NCBI GenBank assembly: GCA_947652605.1
Contig: OX393578.1
Location: 40,925,470 to 40,989,469, forward strand
Length of the DNA: 64,000 bases
Source of the DNA: Elmis aenea
Taxonomy: Eukaryota > Arthropoda > Insecta > Coleoptera > Elmidae
Direction of reading: 5' to 3'
The notes below the pieces were generated by a model. That model made no database searches. It had not been told where the DNA came from and saw only the letters and a program-made list of their open reading frames with translations. The translations under genes were made by a program, and so were the position numbers. Numbering within the stretch: the first letter of the stretch is position 1; each line of letters starts with the position of its first letter. Shown here one piece after another: positions 1 through 13,176 of this stretch.

Positions 1-800
1 TTGGCTATGGAATAGTTAAATGTACTTTTTTTTCTCTTTTAAATGAGATTTTACTTGCTATATCTATTTTTATAAATAAGTCACAAAATCAAAAAAACTA
101 ATCAAGCTATCTATGAAAAAATAAACCAAAAACAGCTCATTAAATGCCAAATGACAGTTACCATTTGTCTGCGGTATCATTTATTAGAATTTTCTAGTAT
201 TATTCTGTAATTCGATAGTCTTTGTAGCAAATTTGATATCACATAATTATGGGCACATTAACAACTAATGAAAGATTTGGCATGTTGAGATGCTATATTC
301 TTTGACATAGAAACTGTGTTAAAAGAGATAATTTTAATTTTTCATTGATTTGTTTTGGATTTTAGGTTGGTTTCTCGAAGAAACCTTATTCTTTTAAATT
401 TATTTCCAAATTTCTGTAATTACGCACCCTCCGTTCCCATTGTTCGGGATACAGCTCTAAGTATATTCGCTCAGCTTCTACACAGTTTTTATGGCTAATA
501 ATGTAGCATCTCAACATGTCAAATTTTTCGTTATTTTTAAATGTAGCCATAATTATGACAATTACTACAAACACTATCGAATTACAAAAAAAATCTAATA
601 AATGATACCGCAGACAAATGGTAACTGTCATTTGGCATTTAATGAGCTGTTTTTGGTTTATTTTTTCATAGATAGCTTGATTAGTGATTGGTAAAATACA
701 AGTTTTTTTGATTTTGTGACTTATTTATAAAAATAGATATAGCAAGTAAAATCTCATAAAAAGAGAAAAAAAAAGCGCATTTAACTATTAAGTAGCCAAC
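1..800. mobile_element. fold-back DNA element, left end at window edge
   Basis: Two arms in opposite orientation: bases 1-330 pair with the reverse complement of about 470-800. The outer ends match as TTGGCTA...AGTTAAATG on the left and the complement ending GCCAAC on the right. The first base or bases lie outside the window, so no target duplication can be tested. The right arm keeps a minus-strand reading frame related to DUF4817; the left-arm copy is decayed by a stop codon. Confidence 0.75.
386..631 (-). pseudogene. DUF4817-like helix-turn-helix fragment in a fold-back element
   Basis: A minus-strand frame contains a stretch beginning EKFDMLRCYIISHKN and continuing to a YPEQWERR-type segment. 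This resembles the first half of the DUF4817 helix-turn-helix, which in many insects precedes a DDE transposase. The frame runs through the arm of a fold-back element and has no DDE part. A decayed counterpart, interrupted by a stop, lies near 270-325 on the + strand in the opposite arm. This is transposon-derived sequence rather than a host gene. The family assignment comes from motif memory only. Confidence 0.45.
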
Positions 801-808
801 TTCGCGGG

Positions 809-1136
809 GTAATATCTCAAAATAGGTAAGTGATAAAAAAAAACGAAAATACCTGTTACAAACTACATTGAGAATTACCTTAACAAAGTACTAATAAAAT
901 TGATCTAATGGATAAAACAAAAAAGTTATGAGATAAAAAAGAAATTCAACATTTTATATTTTTTGCTATACCTAACATCTGATGTAGGTACAAAGAATTT
1001 TGTACTTTATAAAAATTAATTGTAGTTCCTCTCATACTTGGGAATAATTCATCCAATTTAAACAGACCTTTATTTCCTATAATAAGCGAAATACCCATGC
1101 TGGAAATGTTATCTGTGACACCCTGTATAGCAACAT
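809..1136. mobile_element. repeat copy D1, one end CCCTGTA
   Basis: This segment matches 39963-40210 base for base over long stretches (GGGGTAATAT..., then the AAAAAGTTATGAGA region, then AATAAGCGA...CCC). Both copies end at a CCCTGTA terminus. The left end abuts the fold-back at 1-800, which may have inserted into it. Any open frame here is a by-product of the repeat. Confidence 0.6.
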
Positions 1137-3992
1137 TAAAGTTTTTTTCTATAGCAGTGATTCCCAACCTTTTGAAATCTGTGTACCCCTTCTATAATTT
1201 TCGTAACACTGAGTACTCCTCGTTAAAAAAAAATTAAAATAATAAACGAAAAATAAAATTTATTCGTAATAAAATACAAATAAAATAAATGAAAGTTATA
1301 TTATGAATAAAATTCATTATAATCGCGTACCCCCACTTAACTCTTCCCGTATCCCCAGTGGTACGCGTACCACACTTTGGGAAACACTGTTCTATAGGAA
1401 CGGATTTTATTGTGGTTCAAAATCTATAATTTGTTATTTAGTGAACTTTAGATTTGGTATAAAAGCTATTAAAGAATGATCATTCCTTGTCCTATTCAAT
1501 AACTAATTTACTGATTGTCCTTTGCTTTTTGCATTGTCCGTTATTTCAATGCCCAGGTATTTCTACTTATTAATTTTGTAATCGTATTAGTGTTGACGTG
1601 CAAAGGTTGACTGGGCCTACCAACAACGATGGAAATTAGAAATTAGGATTAGGAAATTAAAAATTGAATAGGACAAGGAAAAGCCATCGTTAGACAACTG
1701 CATGGTTTATAATGAAACCGAAAAATAACTATAAATACAAAAATTATAATCTACACTACACAACAATAGTGGAAAGTGTCAGGTCATTCGTAGTATAATT
1801 ATAGAAAATACGCCAATCAGAACAATCGAGGATGAAGAAGATGGAGATGGACGACTGGCGACGATGCTGTGGCAACACAACAACAGACAACACAAGAAAT
1901 CAAGAAGTACGAGATGAAATGGATGTAATGTAGATGTAGATACTCTATTGTATCAATTTCGAAGAACTTAGTAAATATTTAATCTAAATTTAAGTCAATT
2001 ATGTTCGTTAACACCAGTTTAATAATATTATTAGCTCTAAGTGCTGTCTAAATATTTCTAATTTGCTATTAATTATATAAATTCACATTAAGCTGTCAGA
2101 CAATACAAGTCTGAGAATGTGATGTTCGCAGTGTGATTTATGTTTGTTATTGTTTGCTTATTAAATAAACACACACATACAAAATTATGTATGTACATTT
2201 CATGAAACTTGCTATAGTAATTGTATCTGATTTGCATATCTCATTAAAGTTATTTATTTATGGATAATTTTTTGCTTGTCTTCTTTGTTTAAAGCTAAAG
2301 TAATTATGAAAAACTTAAAAAGTTTATTCATAACTTTTTTGCTTTCATCATTAACGATTTTAAAGTGATATAAAATAGCTGAGCAGTGAAAAACTTATAA
2401 ATCATTTCACAAATTTAACTGTGAAGAAAAGTAATTTTTTTAATAGGCCTTAATCGCGTTTTGCCAATTAATTTTGCACAGTTTAATATTAATTTGAACT
2501 TTCTTGGGTTGTTTGGAAGTAAATTAACAGCTTTTTTAAGTACATAAATTATAATTATTATTAAGACAAATAAGTTCAATTAAAACTAATTTTTTATGAA
2601 CCATCTCTTGTAAAATTGCTAGGCGAGTTTAATAAAACTAACAACCTTATTTATCTTTGACAAATTTCAAGGATTTGCAGTTGTTTGCCACTATTGTACA
2701 TCTTCAAACATGAGAAATTATAATTTTGATGAAATAGCAATATCACTCTCTAGAATTCCAATTACTGTTACAAAAATTTAAACAACCAATAATAAAATAA
2801 AGCAGTTTAAGCCATATGAACCCTTAAAATTTGCTTAATAATTTTTTTGGTTAGCGATAATCTAAACAAACTAATTGAATAATTTTTGTGGTATTTTATT
2901 TATTTACTTTTTATAACCAAAAAACTGTACCTAATACTTTCTGCTTGACTAATTTTTAGATATATTTCACAATCATACCGACTACTGACTTTTATTACGT
3001 GTCATTCAGTTTAGTATGTCATATTATTAAATGCATCGCTCGTAAAGTCAAATTTTGACCGCAATATGAATAAATTATATATAAAATTTTAGAATTTTGT
3101 GTCAATAGAACGCAATGCTTACGTAAACGTGACAATAAAACTAATAATAATTTTATAGCGGTTGGTTATGGTGCGATATTTATCTTGCATATTACAAAAA
3201 AATGTGCGTGTAGTTTTCCTGGAAATAAATGATATAAAATTCCCATTTAAATAGCAATTTAAGCGATTTTTTTTTATGTATTTTGTTTGCAGTAACAGCC
3301 ATTAGGGTTAGCCAATGAATAAAAAGCCACCCTTGGTTGCTGACGGCACGTTTGTTGTATGACGTCGGGGTGTGTACTGCACGCGACCCTATTTATGAGG
3401 AACTTATTAGCTTGGTGTCATTTTTTACAAATTGTAAAAGTGCATGGCCTTACAGCTTTCTTGTTGCTACTAACTGTGTAAATATAACAAAATGCAATAA
3501 AGTTAAAAAAGTTTTTAAAATAAGTACCTAATCCATTTAAATCATTTATTATACCTAAAGTATTTTTTCAGTGCACAAATTATTTTAAAGTACTAATGTG
3601 TTTTCTTTACTTGTGTTCTATGTGCTGGAGCATTGTCATACGTTTGGAATTAAATGGTGTATATTAGTTTTTCATTATTATAAAATAAAACAAAGATGAA
3701 TTATTGATGATTTTTAAAACTTTTTTTACCATATAACCATTTTCAATAAAATAATAAAAGTTGTTAATTTTGATTTTTTCATAGACAGGGTGTTTTTTAG
3801 GTATTGTAAAAAAAAATCGGAAGGTGATCCGTTATCAAAAATTAAGGGGGGTCTTTCATATAAATTTTTTTCTGTAGACGTCTCCTTTCGGAGTTACACC
3901 CCTCTAAAGAGGAGCGGTAAAACTAGGTTTATATTTTATTTCTCAAATTTAGATAAATATAGGAGAATGATATAACGTAGATGTTTTATACT
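1137..3992. other. AT-rich intergenic sequence, no gene recognised
   Basis: No convincing coding exon was seen. The stretch holds an 18-bp perfect inverted pair at 1483-1500 and 1663-1680, a slightly GC-richer patch at 1800-1960 that could be a terminal exon (see findings), and an AATAAA near 2164. The rest is low-complexity AT sequence. A single TE-like end, CAGGGTG, lies near 3786. Confidence 0.5.
1483..1680. repeat. short inverted-repeat element (MITE-like)
   Basis: TTCCTTGTCCTATTCAAT at 1483-1500 is the exact reverse complement of 1663-1680. The 198-bp unit bounded by the pair has no open frame. No clear target duplication was seen, so it may be a MITE or a chance survivor of a larger palindrome. 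Confidence 0.5.
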
Positions 3993-3994
3993 TA

Positions 3995-4964
3995 GAGGAG
4001 AAGGTGGTAATATGGAACCCTGCTAGTAATATGGAACCCCCAGTTAACTAATTAACTGGTATCGACATTAATTTATTACCAAACACATAGATATCAAGTA
4101 ACACCCATTGCGAAAACCATATACGAAACTTCAGCACAAAAAACGCGATAAAAATCGAATACTTTGAGTTTATGTGAATGAGCACAAAACAAAAGTTTAT
4201 TTTGTCAATTTCTGCCAAAATAAAGATCAATTATATGCAATATTTTTAATGGGTTTTTGGCTTTACCAGGCAGTATACTGCCGTTTCATCAAAACCTAAT
4301 AAGTAAGTTTCCATTTAATTAACTGGAAGAAATTATACTAAGCGATATAAAATAGCATGCGATTTTGATAATATGGAACTCACTCAGTGTTGGTAATATG
4401 GAACCGGGTTCCATTTTATATTCAGGATTCAGGGGTTCCATATTACGAATTCGAATGTGGCTGCGTTGGAGTGAACGTCCTCTAGGCCCTTATTATATTG
4501 CTGAACTTTTTGGCCAAGCCCATGTAAAGTGCCAAACAGCAAGAATAGCAATAAATGGTTTTCTGAAGACCAAAAAGGAGAACTGTGGATTCAATGTATT
4601 ATGTGCAACTTATGGGCACATAGTGAACGTTCTGCATGTGAAAAATACGCTAATGTTTGTGACTTTTGTCGTAAAGCAATTTATTTTTCTAATGATTATT
4701 TTAATATAGGTGTTTTTATTCGAATATACTGACTTTTTTTAGGTGTTCCATATTACCAGCATAGTTTCTTGAGTATACAATTTTGACCTTTTCACGAAAA
4801 CTACGTGTTACATGTAAATTGGCAATATTATTCTAAATATGTCCATATATATAAATATTTAATATATTTAGAGCCTATTAATCAAAAAAGTTCATAGATA
4901 ATCCACGACTCTTCAATTTACCAAAGAAAAACAAACTGGGGTTCCATATTACCACCTTCTCCTC
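3995..4964. mobile_element. Tc1/mariner-pogo type element with TA target site
   Basis: The inverted termini begin GAGGAGAAGGTGGTAATATG on both strands, about 26 bp nearly identical, and are flanked by TA at 3993-3994 and 4965-4966. The motif GGTAATATGGAACC recurs internally near 4020, 4370, 4390 and 4440 (and inverted near 4745). The inside holds a decayed transposase C-terminus at 4529-4732. At 970 bp it is internally deleted and non-autonomous. Confidence 0.8.
4529..4732 (+). pseudogene. transposase C-terminal zinc-finger fragment (pogo/Tigger-like)
   Basis: The frame reads through FSEDQKGELWIQCIMCNLWAHSE-like sequence and ends with CDFCRKA. This Cys-x2-Cys, Trp-x-His, Cys-x2-Cys spacing is the small PHD-like finger found at the C-terminus of many insect pogo-type transposases. 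The upstream DDE core is missing and the frame starts inside the element, so it is a remnant. The overlapping frame from 4365 is a shadow. Family assignment is from motif recognition only. Confidence 0.55.
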
Positions 4965-5234
4965 TACTAAAAGGATTCCCATAGTAATATTTTTATTTCC
5001 TACCTTCACTGAAAAGTCAAAAGTTGGTTTCTTTATCAGAACTTTTTGGTGCGTTAAAATTTTGCAATTAAAATTTCTTTTTGAAAGCTTGATTTATTTA
5101 GAAACCTTTTTTATTCTTTAGTTTTTCTCGTAAAACCTACCGTTTTTGAGTAAAAAATAAAATAGGTAAACAGAACCATCAAATATTCCAATATAAAACG
5201 ATTAATTTCGGAAGTTGCCATGGTTTATTTATGT

Positions 5235-6350
5235 ATTGGGTAGAATTGACGGGTGTAATTCATTTTGACGTTTACGCGGCGACAACGAATCTATAGTGGA
5301 CGGACTTGGTTTAAAGAGTCCAAAGCCATTCTGGTAGCCTCCGAGTATTTTCTCAGCGTGTCTTTAATCCTTTGTTTATCAACTTCGCAACGATTTTGTG
5401 TGCGGTATTTAACAGAGCAACAGAGCTATGGGACTATAATTTTTACAGTTCTCCTTTCCTCTCTCTTTGTGCAGTGGTATGATTTTACTAGTATTTCAGT
5501 TCTTTGATCTTGTTTTGCATCCATATTTGTCTAATTAAGTAGCATATTTGTATATGTAATTGCTGTCCATATTTTAGCAATTCTGCCCCTATTTAGTCCT
5601 CTTCTGGAAATTTACCATTTTTTATTTTATTCTTCAGGCTTTCGAGGCTATCGTCCATGTTACAACGACTAGTCGTTTGATAAAGACCAACATAGGATGG
5701 TCGAAACGTCACACAAATCAAGAAGACGCGGTTCCAAACCCGGGAACGAAGATTGTAACATACCATTTTTTAGTTTTCGTATTTCTTCCTGTATTTCATC
5801 TTCTTTGGGACAGTCTTCTCCTTCTTCTATTCCGATTTCTTTTCTTCATTTCGTATTTCACCCTCTTTCGTTTATAAGCTTTCTCTGTGATGTTGCTTCC
5901 ATATTATGTCTCCCTTTTTTTGTGGGTCATTCTCTATTTTACCTGTTTTGTCTATTATTCCTTTATTTCAGTTATTTTTCTATTGTACGGGAGTCGTTTT
6001 TGTTTGTAGAATTGTTTCAGATTGGAGATTCTGCTTCTACCTTTTTGGTTTTATCTCTTCTAGTTTCGTGTTTATCCAGTAGTTATGTTTCTTCTTATAC
6101 ACTGCATTTGCTATATTTCTTTTTATTTGATAGTCGGTTGGTTCTATCTTGTTCTTCCTTACTCCTAATCTATTTAATTTTTGCTAGATTTTTTTTTGTT
6201 TTCTGGCTTCTTCACATTCCTCATTAAACCATTCTTTATTTTGGCGATTTGTTGCCACTCTTCGTAGTATTTCTTCCGCTGCCTTTGTTGTATTATCCTT
6301 TATTTCTTTCCATATTTCGTCTATATTTAGTTGATTTCCTGCTAATACAA
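5235..6350 (-). mobile_element. degraded non-LTR retrotransposon (RTE-like LINE)
   Basis: On the minus strand, about 6340-6200 reads like the region between endonuclease and reverse transcriptase of insect LINEs: EIWKEIKDNT, then ATNRQNKEWFNEECEEARKQ. Further along the same strand, about 5345-5250 carries frame-shifted remains of an EYQNGF...STIDSL reverse-transcriptase motif. The order is right for one minus-strand element. Stops and frameshifts are frequent. The plus-strand open frames at 5265-6227 are shadows. Confidence 0.55.
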
Positions 6351-7436
6351 TACAAATTATTATACAATACGATTTTCTTATTAATTATTTTGACTATTTC
6401 TCGTCACCGGACTTTGAAGAAAATGTAGGTATGTTTATAAATTTCATATACCTATTTGCCAATTCTTCGAGACAAATGACAAAATTAAATGATATTGCAA
6501 TTCTACGGATTTCTTTATCTCCTTAAAGTACGCCACAAAAGTTCAAATATTAAAGTTTGTTCATTACTGCCCTAAACTTACAGGATCATAGCGTAACACC
6601 CACATCAATTTGTTGGTGTTTATTTTATTTTATCTGTAAGTAGGCAAACTTATGGTGCACATACAGTGAAAACAAATTAAATTATTTACGAACGTGCTTA
6701 TCTAAAAATCTGCTTGCAATCCCTACATAAATACAAGTTAAGTGGGCGCATCATGTGCTCGAGTGGTGCCATGGGAAAGAGAATCATCCCCGGTTTGTTG
6801 AGTTGACACCAGACCTACCCGCTATCACGTGCCAACAGATTACCATATTGATGAGTAGCTACAGTATCAGCTTTTGAATATCGTATTAAGGGTACAGTGG
6901 CTTTTTAGGTGTACGATACACAGACAAAAGAGCTAAAATTAACTACTGTACTTATAAATAAAGACAAAGTAAAATTATAAATAAACCACGTTGTTAAACT
7001 GATCCAAGCAACAATCACTTAAATTTTATTTTTATACCTTTTTGTTCATTTAATTTTGTTTATAGAGTATTTTTGGTTTTTAGTCATGAACAACTTTCTT
7101 CTTTTTTTTTATTGCTATTAATTTGCAAAGGATGTAAGCAAGGAAAAATGTTACCTACACCTACAACTTAAAATTCTTAAAAAGCAAACCTTTTTATACA
7201 TTATATTAAATTTATAATGAAGGTTATTTTTTTTAAAACAATTATTTATGTTAAAGGAACTCACTGTGTGCATATTTAATGCAACTGATTGTGAGCTGCA
7301 TAGTTGTACCGATTTGCAATTGAATCTGCTACATTCATTTTACTAATGTGCATTAATTTACATACACGCAGGTATAAACGAATGAAAAAAAAATTTTTTT
7401 TTTCTAATCAAAAGTTTTCCTGGTTTTGTATATTGG
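6351..7436. other. AT-rich intergenic sequence, nothing recognised
   Basis: No gene, RNA or complete repeat was identified. A mildly GC-richer patch at 6740-6860 has no convincing reading frame. Confidence 0.4.
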
Positions 7437-7656
7437 CAGTGGCGTAACAATCGGGGTACAGCGGGTGCGGTAGACATTGACCCACGAGCCAATGGGGCAC
7501 TTAGGATGCAAACAACAACTTGTTTTTTAACTAGTTGTTTTTTTTTTGGACCACCCAGTATTAATTTATACTTCGCACCTACCTCGACGAAAATTTATCC
7601 GAAGGGGCTATTAACTCTACTTGCACACGATCCACTCATTTCTTGCTACGCCACTG
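7437..7656. mobile_element. hAT-type MITE
   Basis: The ends CAGTGGCGTAACAA and TTGCTACGCCACTG are inverted repeats of the typical hAT form. The flanking octamers TATATTGG (7429-7436) and GATTTTGG (7657-7664) agree at 6 of 8 bases, which suits an old 8-bp target duplication. The 220-bp element has no coding capacity. Confidence 0.8.
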
Positions 7657-7664
7657 GATTTTGG

Positions 7665-10486
7665 TATGTTTTTCTATGGAATTTTTCTGAGAAATAAGAA
7701 ATTAGAACGAATTAAAATTTTGTTTCCGAAGGATTTGCGATTGATTTTTTGTTACTCCGAAAAAGTTGTGTGAAGTACAATAATTTATTCTAATGGTTTT
7801 AAACCATTCTTACCTGTTTTAAGGTCGTTTTTAAACATTCTAATTGGTTTCTACATATTTAATTCTTAGGCCGGATGTGTTGAACCTATGTGTGGCACGT
7901 GGACAAGAGGTGGCAACCAGGAAAATTATATTGGCACGCAGACAATTTGTACATTGAACAGTGTGTATTCAAAATATTTTAAACAAATTAAAAAAACAAC
8001 TAAGGTCAAAAAAACCCTATGAAAACAAACATTCGTTGATCTTATTAAAGTATAAGAAACCAAATTATAAACCAAATTATAGTGATGTAACCAGTTTCCA
8101 AGCATTTGGAGTGTTTTCCCAATTAAAGAAAAGTGATTGTTGATTTAAAATCCATGAAAACCCAAGGTAACTTATCGCACAAAAATTTTAAAATTTTACA
8201 TAAATAATTATTAAAGAATTGTCGAGATTAATGTAGTTGACATAATTTTTAAAATTACAAAATTTATCATAATCCAAGCATTTTTACGCCAGTACGTTGA
8301 TTGTATGGAATAAAAAGATGTAGTATTTAGTTAAGGGAAATTCAGTCCAGTTTAATATAAAAGCAAGTTTGTCGACTTAAGAATAGATTTAGAAACAGTT
8401 ATACAAAATCTATTATTTACAAGATCCCAATAGTTGCCCTTCTATGTGGATCACCATGTATATCAAAATTTGAGTCTTAAATGTATACCTTTCTTAGAGG
8501 AAAGGAGGGCCCGTTGGCTATTGCTTCCCCGGAGCCCCGATTTTCTGTGAACGGCCCTGTGTATATGTAAACGAATAAAAACTAGTTTCCTATAATTTCT
8601 TTTATGTAAGTGTAATATTTGTTACAAGAATTAATTAAAAATTGTTTAATGGGACATTTATTAGCTGACCACAAAAACAGTAACGTTAAATGCTCAACAG
8701 ACTCAGATAGATTTCTCTATATGAGTAGAAATGATTTTAAATCACATTTTTTCATAAAAAAAACTTCAATTTAATATGATATGAGATTGGAGGGTGGAGT
8801 TTGCATGATACCCGCCCCCGCGAAAGGCTGACTGGGCACGGAGGGATGTCTGTGAAGTCCTGATAAGAGCTAGGGGTGTGTGTGTGACTTCTGATACAGC
8901 ATCCCTTGTAAATTCGATTGCTCTCAAATAACCTGCCTCAGTACCATCCAGGGTTTGTAGAGTTAATTCTGTTATTTTATAGTGATTTCGTTACAATGAT
9001 TTAGTTTATATATCTTTTAATATAATTTATCGAATCAAAAACGCATCAAGAATTTAAAAATTTCGCCATACAATTTCAATAAATGGTAAGTGTAATAAAT
9101 TTATTAATGTCAACCACGATACCGATATGGTATACGATTTGTTCGCAGTATTTTATTATAAATGTCAAATCAGAACGCAGATTATCTAAAACTAATAGAT
9201 AAAGTGGTATAACATCTATTAACCATTTACATCTTTTTTTTTTAATGGTTTAAAATAGTTTTAAATATTAAATTACCAATGTTTACATTTTATTTATAAT
9301 CGTGAGTTTATGGGTTTAAATTAAAATTATTTCTCCTCTAATAAAGTACAGCGAAGGTCAATAATAGTCAGTAATTATCATTAAAGATAAAGAATATGAA
9401 TAAGATAAGTAATTTTTAATTAAACACAACTTTAACAAAGAATTTGAATCACTTTAGCTAAACTAAACATGCATAGCACAATATAAACGGTATTTTATAA
9501 ATGACCAACATACGTACCTACCTATATCAAAATGATTCAGAAAAACTAGCTGCAGTTTCCAATTAAAATCCTTAAAAAAAGTACTGGTTCGATCAACTTT
9601 TTTGCTTATAGTATTACGTTGGTGTCATTATAAAACAAAAATATTTAAGTATTATATTGGCAAGTTTCCTTGAAGCCCCATTAAACAGTAATTGAAGATC
9701 AATTTGTATACAAACCTGGTCCTATTATAATAATTAATCATAACAAACTCTTTTCAAAACGATTTGGAATTGAATGTACATCAAAAACTTTTTATTTTTA
9801 TGGAAAATCGCATGTAACATGTAATTTTACAGTTTATAATTTAGTATTGTATTTTAATAAATTTACTGTAATTTTATAATAAAGAAGGTAACATCAACAA
9901 TAACAAGTTATTGTTGCATATTGAAACGTTTAAAACAATATTAAAAGCAGAAATGTCAAAAATTTGATATGGTCTAAAAGGAAAATAATAAAGTAGGATT
10001 ATACTCATAAATTTAAAATAAACTGTAGGTACTTATATAAACGATTTTATTTAAACTGGGACAAAGGGAGATCGTTAAATCAAAATTCACTAAAGTATCG
10101 GTTTGGCTTTAGTGAATTTTGATTCAAAATCATTCATTTTCTAGCACTGTTGAGTTTTATTTTATACATTTACGGCATTCAAAAGAAGTTGTTTTAACTT
10201 TTTTTTTTGTATTATTGAAAAAATTAAACAAGCGTTAAATAAAAATTTTGAATAGAATAACAAATTACTAAATCGATATGTATTCATTTTAAATTTTATA
10301 TTAAGCCATTCATGGCATACTAAATGCAGTTCTTTGACATTCGCATTTGTGAAAAACAATTAATAACAACTTGAATAAAAATGTTGATTTAAATATTGAT
10401 ATACTAAATAAGAATTTATATTAAAACCATATTATAAGTAACACATGATAATACTTTAATAATTGACTTTTAATCACTATTTAGAC
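7665..10486. other. intergenic sequence with one GC-rich island
   Basis: Mostly low-complexity AT sequence with no gene recognised. It contains a GC-rich patch at about 8766-8978 with an open minus-strand frame and a perfect 18-bp hairpin at 10078-10124. Confidence 0.4.
10078..10124. repeat. perfect 18-bp stem hairpin
   Basis: AATCAAAATTCACTAAAG at 10078-10095 is exactly complementary to 10107-10124, with an 11-base loop. It may be the core of a MITE or a transcribed hairpin. No function is evident. Confidence 0.65.
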
Positions 10487-10762
10487 CAGGGGTTCCCAAA
10501 GTACGGCCCGCGGGACAAATGCGACCCGCGGGCCCTAAAAATACGGCCCGCGCGATGTCAGACCATCCGCCATCATGAAATCATACCAGATAGTTTACTT
10601 TTTACAAAAAAAAACTATATATACCTACTACCTAGATATTTTGACATTTCGAGATTTTGTCGATTCTCCACGAACCAAGGTCTCAAAAACACTTATTTTT
10701 TTGGCCCGCCAAATATTCAGTCTATAATTTGTCCCGCCTGGTTAAAACTTTGGGCACCCCTG
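10487..10762. mobile_element. hAT MITE with perfect 8-bp target duplication
   Basis: The termini CAGGGGTTCCCAAAGT and ACTTTGGGCACCCCTG are inverted, and the flanks are identical octamers ATTTAGAC at 10479-10486 and 10763-10770. The GC-rich interior (repeated CGGCCCGCG) is typical of Charlie-like hAT ends. At 276 bp it cannot encode a transposase. Confidence 0.93.
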
Positions 10763-12594
10763 ATTTAGACAAAAAATATTTATCATATTTGAAGTTCATT
10801 TTTTAAGTAAAACAGTGAGACTATTATAAATATAAATCTTGTTATTTTCTTGTAAGTGTGTATAGAAGACACTGTAACATAAAAACTTTTTATTGCATTT
10901 AATTGCTAACGATTTTATTATTAAATAAAGCTGTTAACTTCATTAAACCTTTGAAATAAATGGTTTTAATGGAGATGTTTATTTCAATATAATTTATTGT
11001 GCAGATATAATAACATTATATTCACCCGATAAAAGTATTTAGTACAATGGCAATGCTTTTGATGACTGCATTTTATGTAACTGTAAAATTAATGTAACGT
11101 AAAACTAAGAAAATACTTTTTATTGTTCTTAATAAGGAATTATTGGTACAACTAAAAATTATGCAACTGAATTGCATAAAAAGATAATAGCTTTAACGAC
11201 CGTGTCTACTCCACCTGTTCTAAATGATCGTGGCAATTATAGGAGAAAGTATTGTATGTATATGTACGATATACATGACTATGGCTAGATTAACTGTTAG
11301 TTTCAATACTTGTTAATTTCAAGGTAACTACGATAGCTTTATGTTGTTTATTTTTTGCATTCTGTAACACAAATGTGAAAATAGTTTTGCACATCCTAGC
11401 GAAATATTTGAGAATTGTAATATCGTTTTGGTTTCCACAAGACTATGTTAATTATGTCATTTAAATATTTAACATATAAACATATATTTATTTTTTGTGA
11501 ACATTTGTATTTAAATAATTTATTAAATTGAACCAATATCTAACAAATCTAATTTCTTAACTAGTTCCAAGATGTGAGGTACAAACCCTAATTACCTTAA
11601 AAATTATATTCGTAAGTAATCATTGATGACATTAGGCTAGTTATTATCAATTTTTTCATTAATTAAACAGCAGGAAGGTTACATACCTTAGGAATGCAAA
11701 TTTTAAACTGACAACAGAAAAAAGGCATTTTTAAAAATTAAACTCACGACTCCTTATTTTTTGTTACAATATTATCTACTACGTTGTAAATTTTTTAAAT
11801 CAAATATAAGACTATTAGATGGAGAAAGCTAAAGTTTTTATGTTATTATAACTTGATGTTAATCTTACTAGTTGGTGGGATATTAAAAAATACATATACC
11901 TAATAATAACCAAAATTGCAAAATTTTTGAAAAAATATATGAAATTTTCGATAAGTGGTGTATACTTTTTACTACAGTGCAATATTTAAAGTACCTATAA
12001 GTTTTTCTGCTCTTAGCATAAAATCCTTTATTTATCTGTTACTTGACAAGTTGGTGTTACATAGATTTATTTGATCTCCGAGATAGAAGGGATTTAAGCT
12101 TTTAATTACTGACTATAACTAACTAACCTAACTATGAAGCTGTATTAAAGAATAATTACGACAGTATAAAATATCCAAACCTTAGATTTCAAAGCGATTT
12201 TTGTTGCATACTTAATAGATGTGATCGTAACCTTTGCTTTTTATAGAAATTAATGAACAAATTATTAATTTTTCTACTATTGTTCCAATTTTCACAAAAA
12301 CAAAACAGAGTTCTTTTTAATAAAACCCATATTGGTTTATAATCTAAATTAACATATGTACAGGGTGTATATTTTGACATCTATGTCAAGATCAACATAG
12401 ATCAAATTGGTTTTTCAATTTTTTAAGGGCCATTTATTATTGCTTAAACAAAATGAAATGATTAGCAACGTACTCCAAATAAAACCTAAAAACTATATTT
12501 AAGCAGTATAAAATCGGAAAAGAAAACCATAAAAAGAACGTATTAAAACGTAATTAAACTTATTGGATTTTGCTATAAGTTTCATAATTTAAGG
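10763..12594. other. AT-rich intergenic sequence, nothing recognised
   Basis: No coding exon or complete element was seen. A lone TE-like end, CAGGGTGTATA, lies near 12361. Confidence 0.4.
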
Positions 12595-12602
12595 GTTCAA
12601 AG

Positions 12603-13168
12603 CAGGGACTAAAAACGAAAAAAATTCCGTTCGTTTCTGTTCGGAACGAAAACGAAATATATCGTTTTCGTTCTTTTCGTTCTAACCGAAAATATTTTTT
12701 TTCGTTTTCGTGAACCGAAATAATAACGGTTAAAACCGGTTTTACAATTTTTTTTTGTCGTTTAAAAATCATTTTTTTTTTCTAGTCGCCACAACTCCCT
12801 ATAAATATAGTGTATACCTATTCTATATTGATGATCTAAAAAACAAATTAGAAATAGAGAATATCTGTACCGTTAATTGTGTTACACGAAATTGCAAGTA
12901 TAAACAATTAAGTTGTTAATACATATTCACGTAAATATATAGAGAAAAGTGAAGCTCACTTATTTCAAGTGAGATTTTTTATTGCCTCGTTGAGTCTCCC
13001 CAGCACAGAAGGTAAATTCGAGTTTGTGTTTAACAAATAAAATTGAAAAAGCGACAAAACCGGTTAAAACCCGTTAAAATCGGTTTTGTAAAATATTTAT
13101 TTCGTTTTCGTTCCTAAAAAAATTTCGGTTAATTTCGTTTAAAGTTTTCGTTCCGTTCTCAGTCCCTG
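12603..13168. mobile_element. hAT-type non-autonomous element, perfect target duplication
   Basis: CAGGGACTAAAAACGAA at the left and the inverted AGTCCCTG at the right are flanked by identical GTTCAAAG octamers (12595-12602 and 13169-13176). Both arms are built of CGTTTTCGTT-like runs and copies of AAAACCGGTT. The 566-bp element has no transposase frame; the minus-strand frame at 12560-12772 only reflects the repeat. Confidence 0.92.
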
Positions 13169-13176
13169 GTTCAAAG

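Noticed and set aside
5697..6227. Plus-strand 176-codon open frame rich in Ser, Leu, Phe
   Set aside because: Low-complexity antisense of a decayed LINE; the minus strand carries the recognisable LINE peptides.
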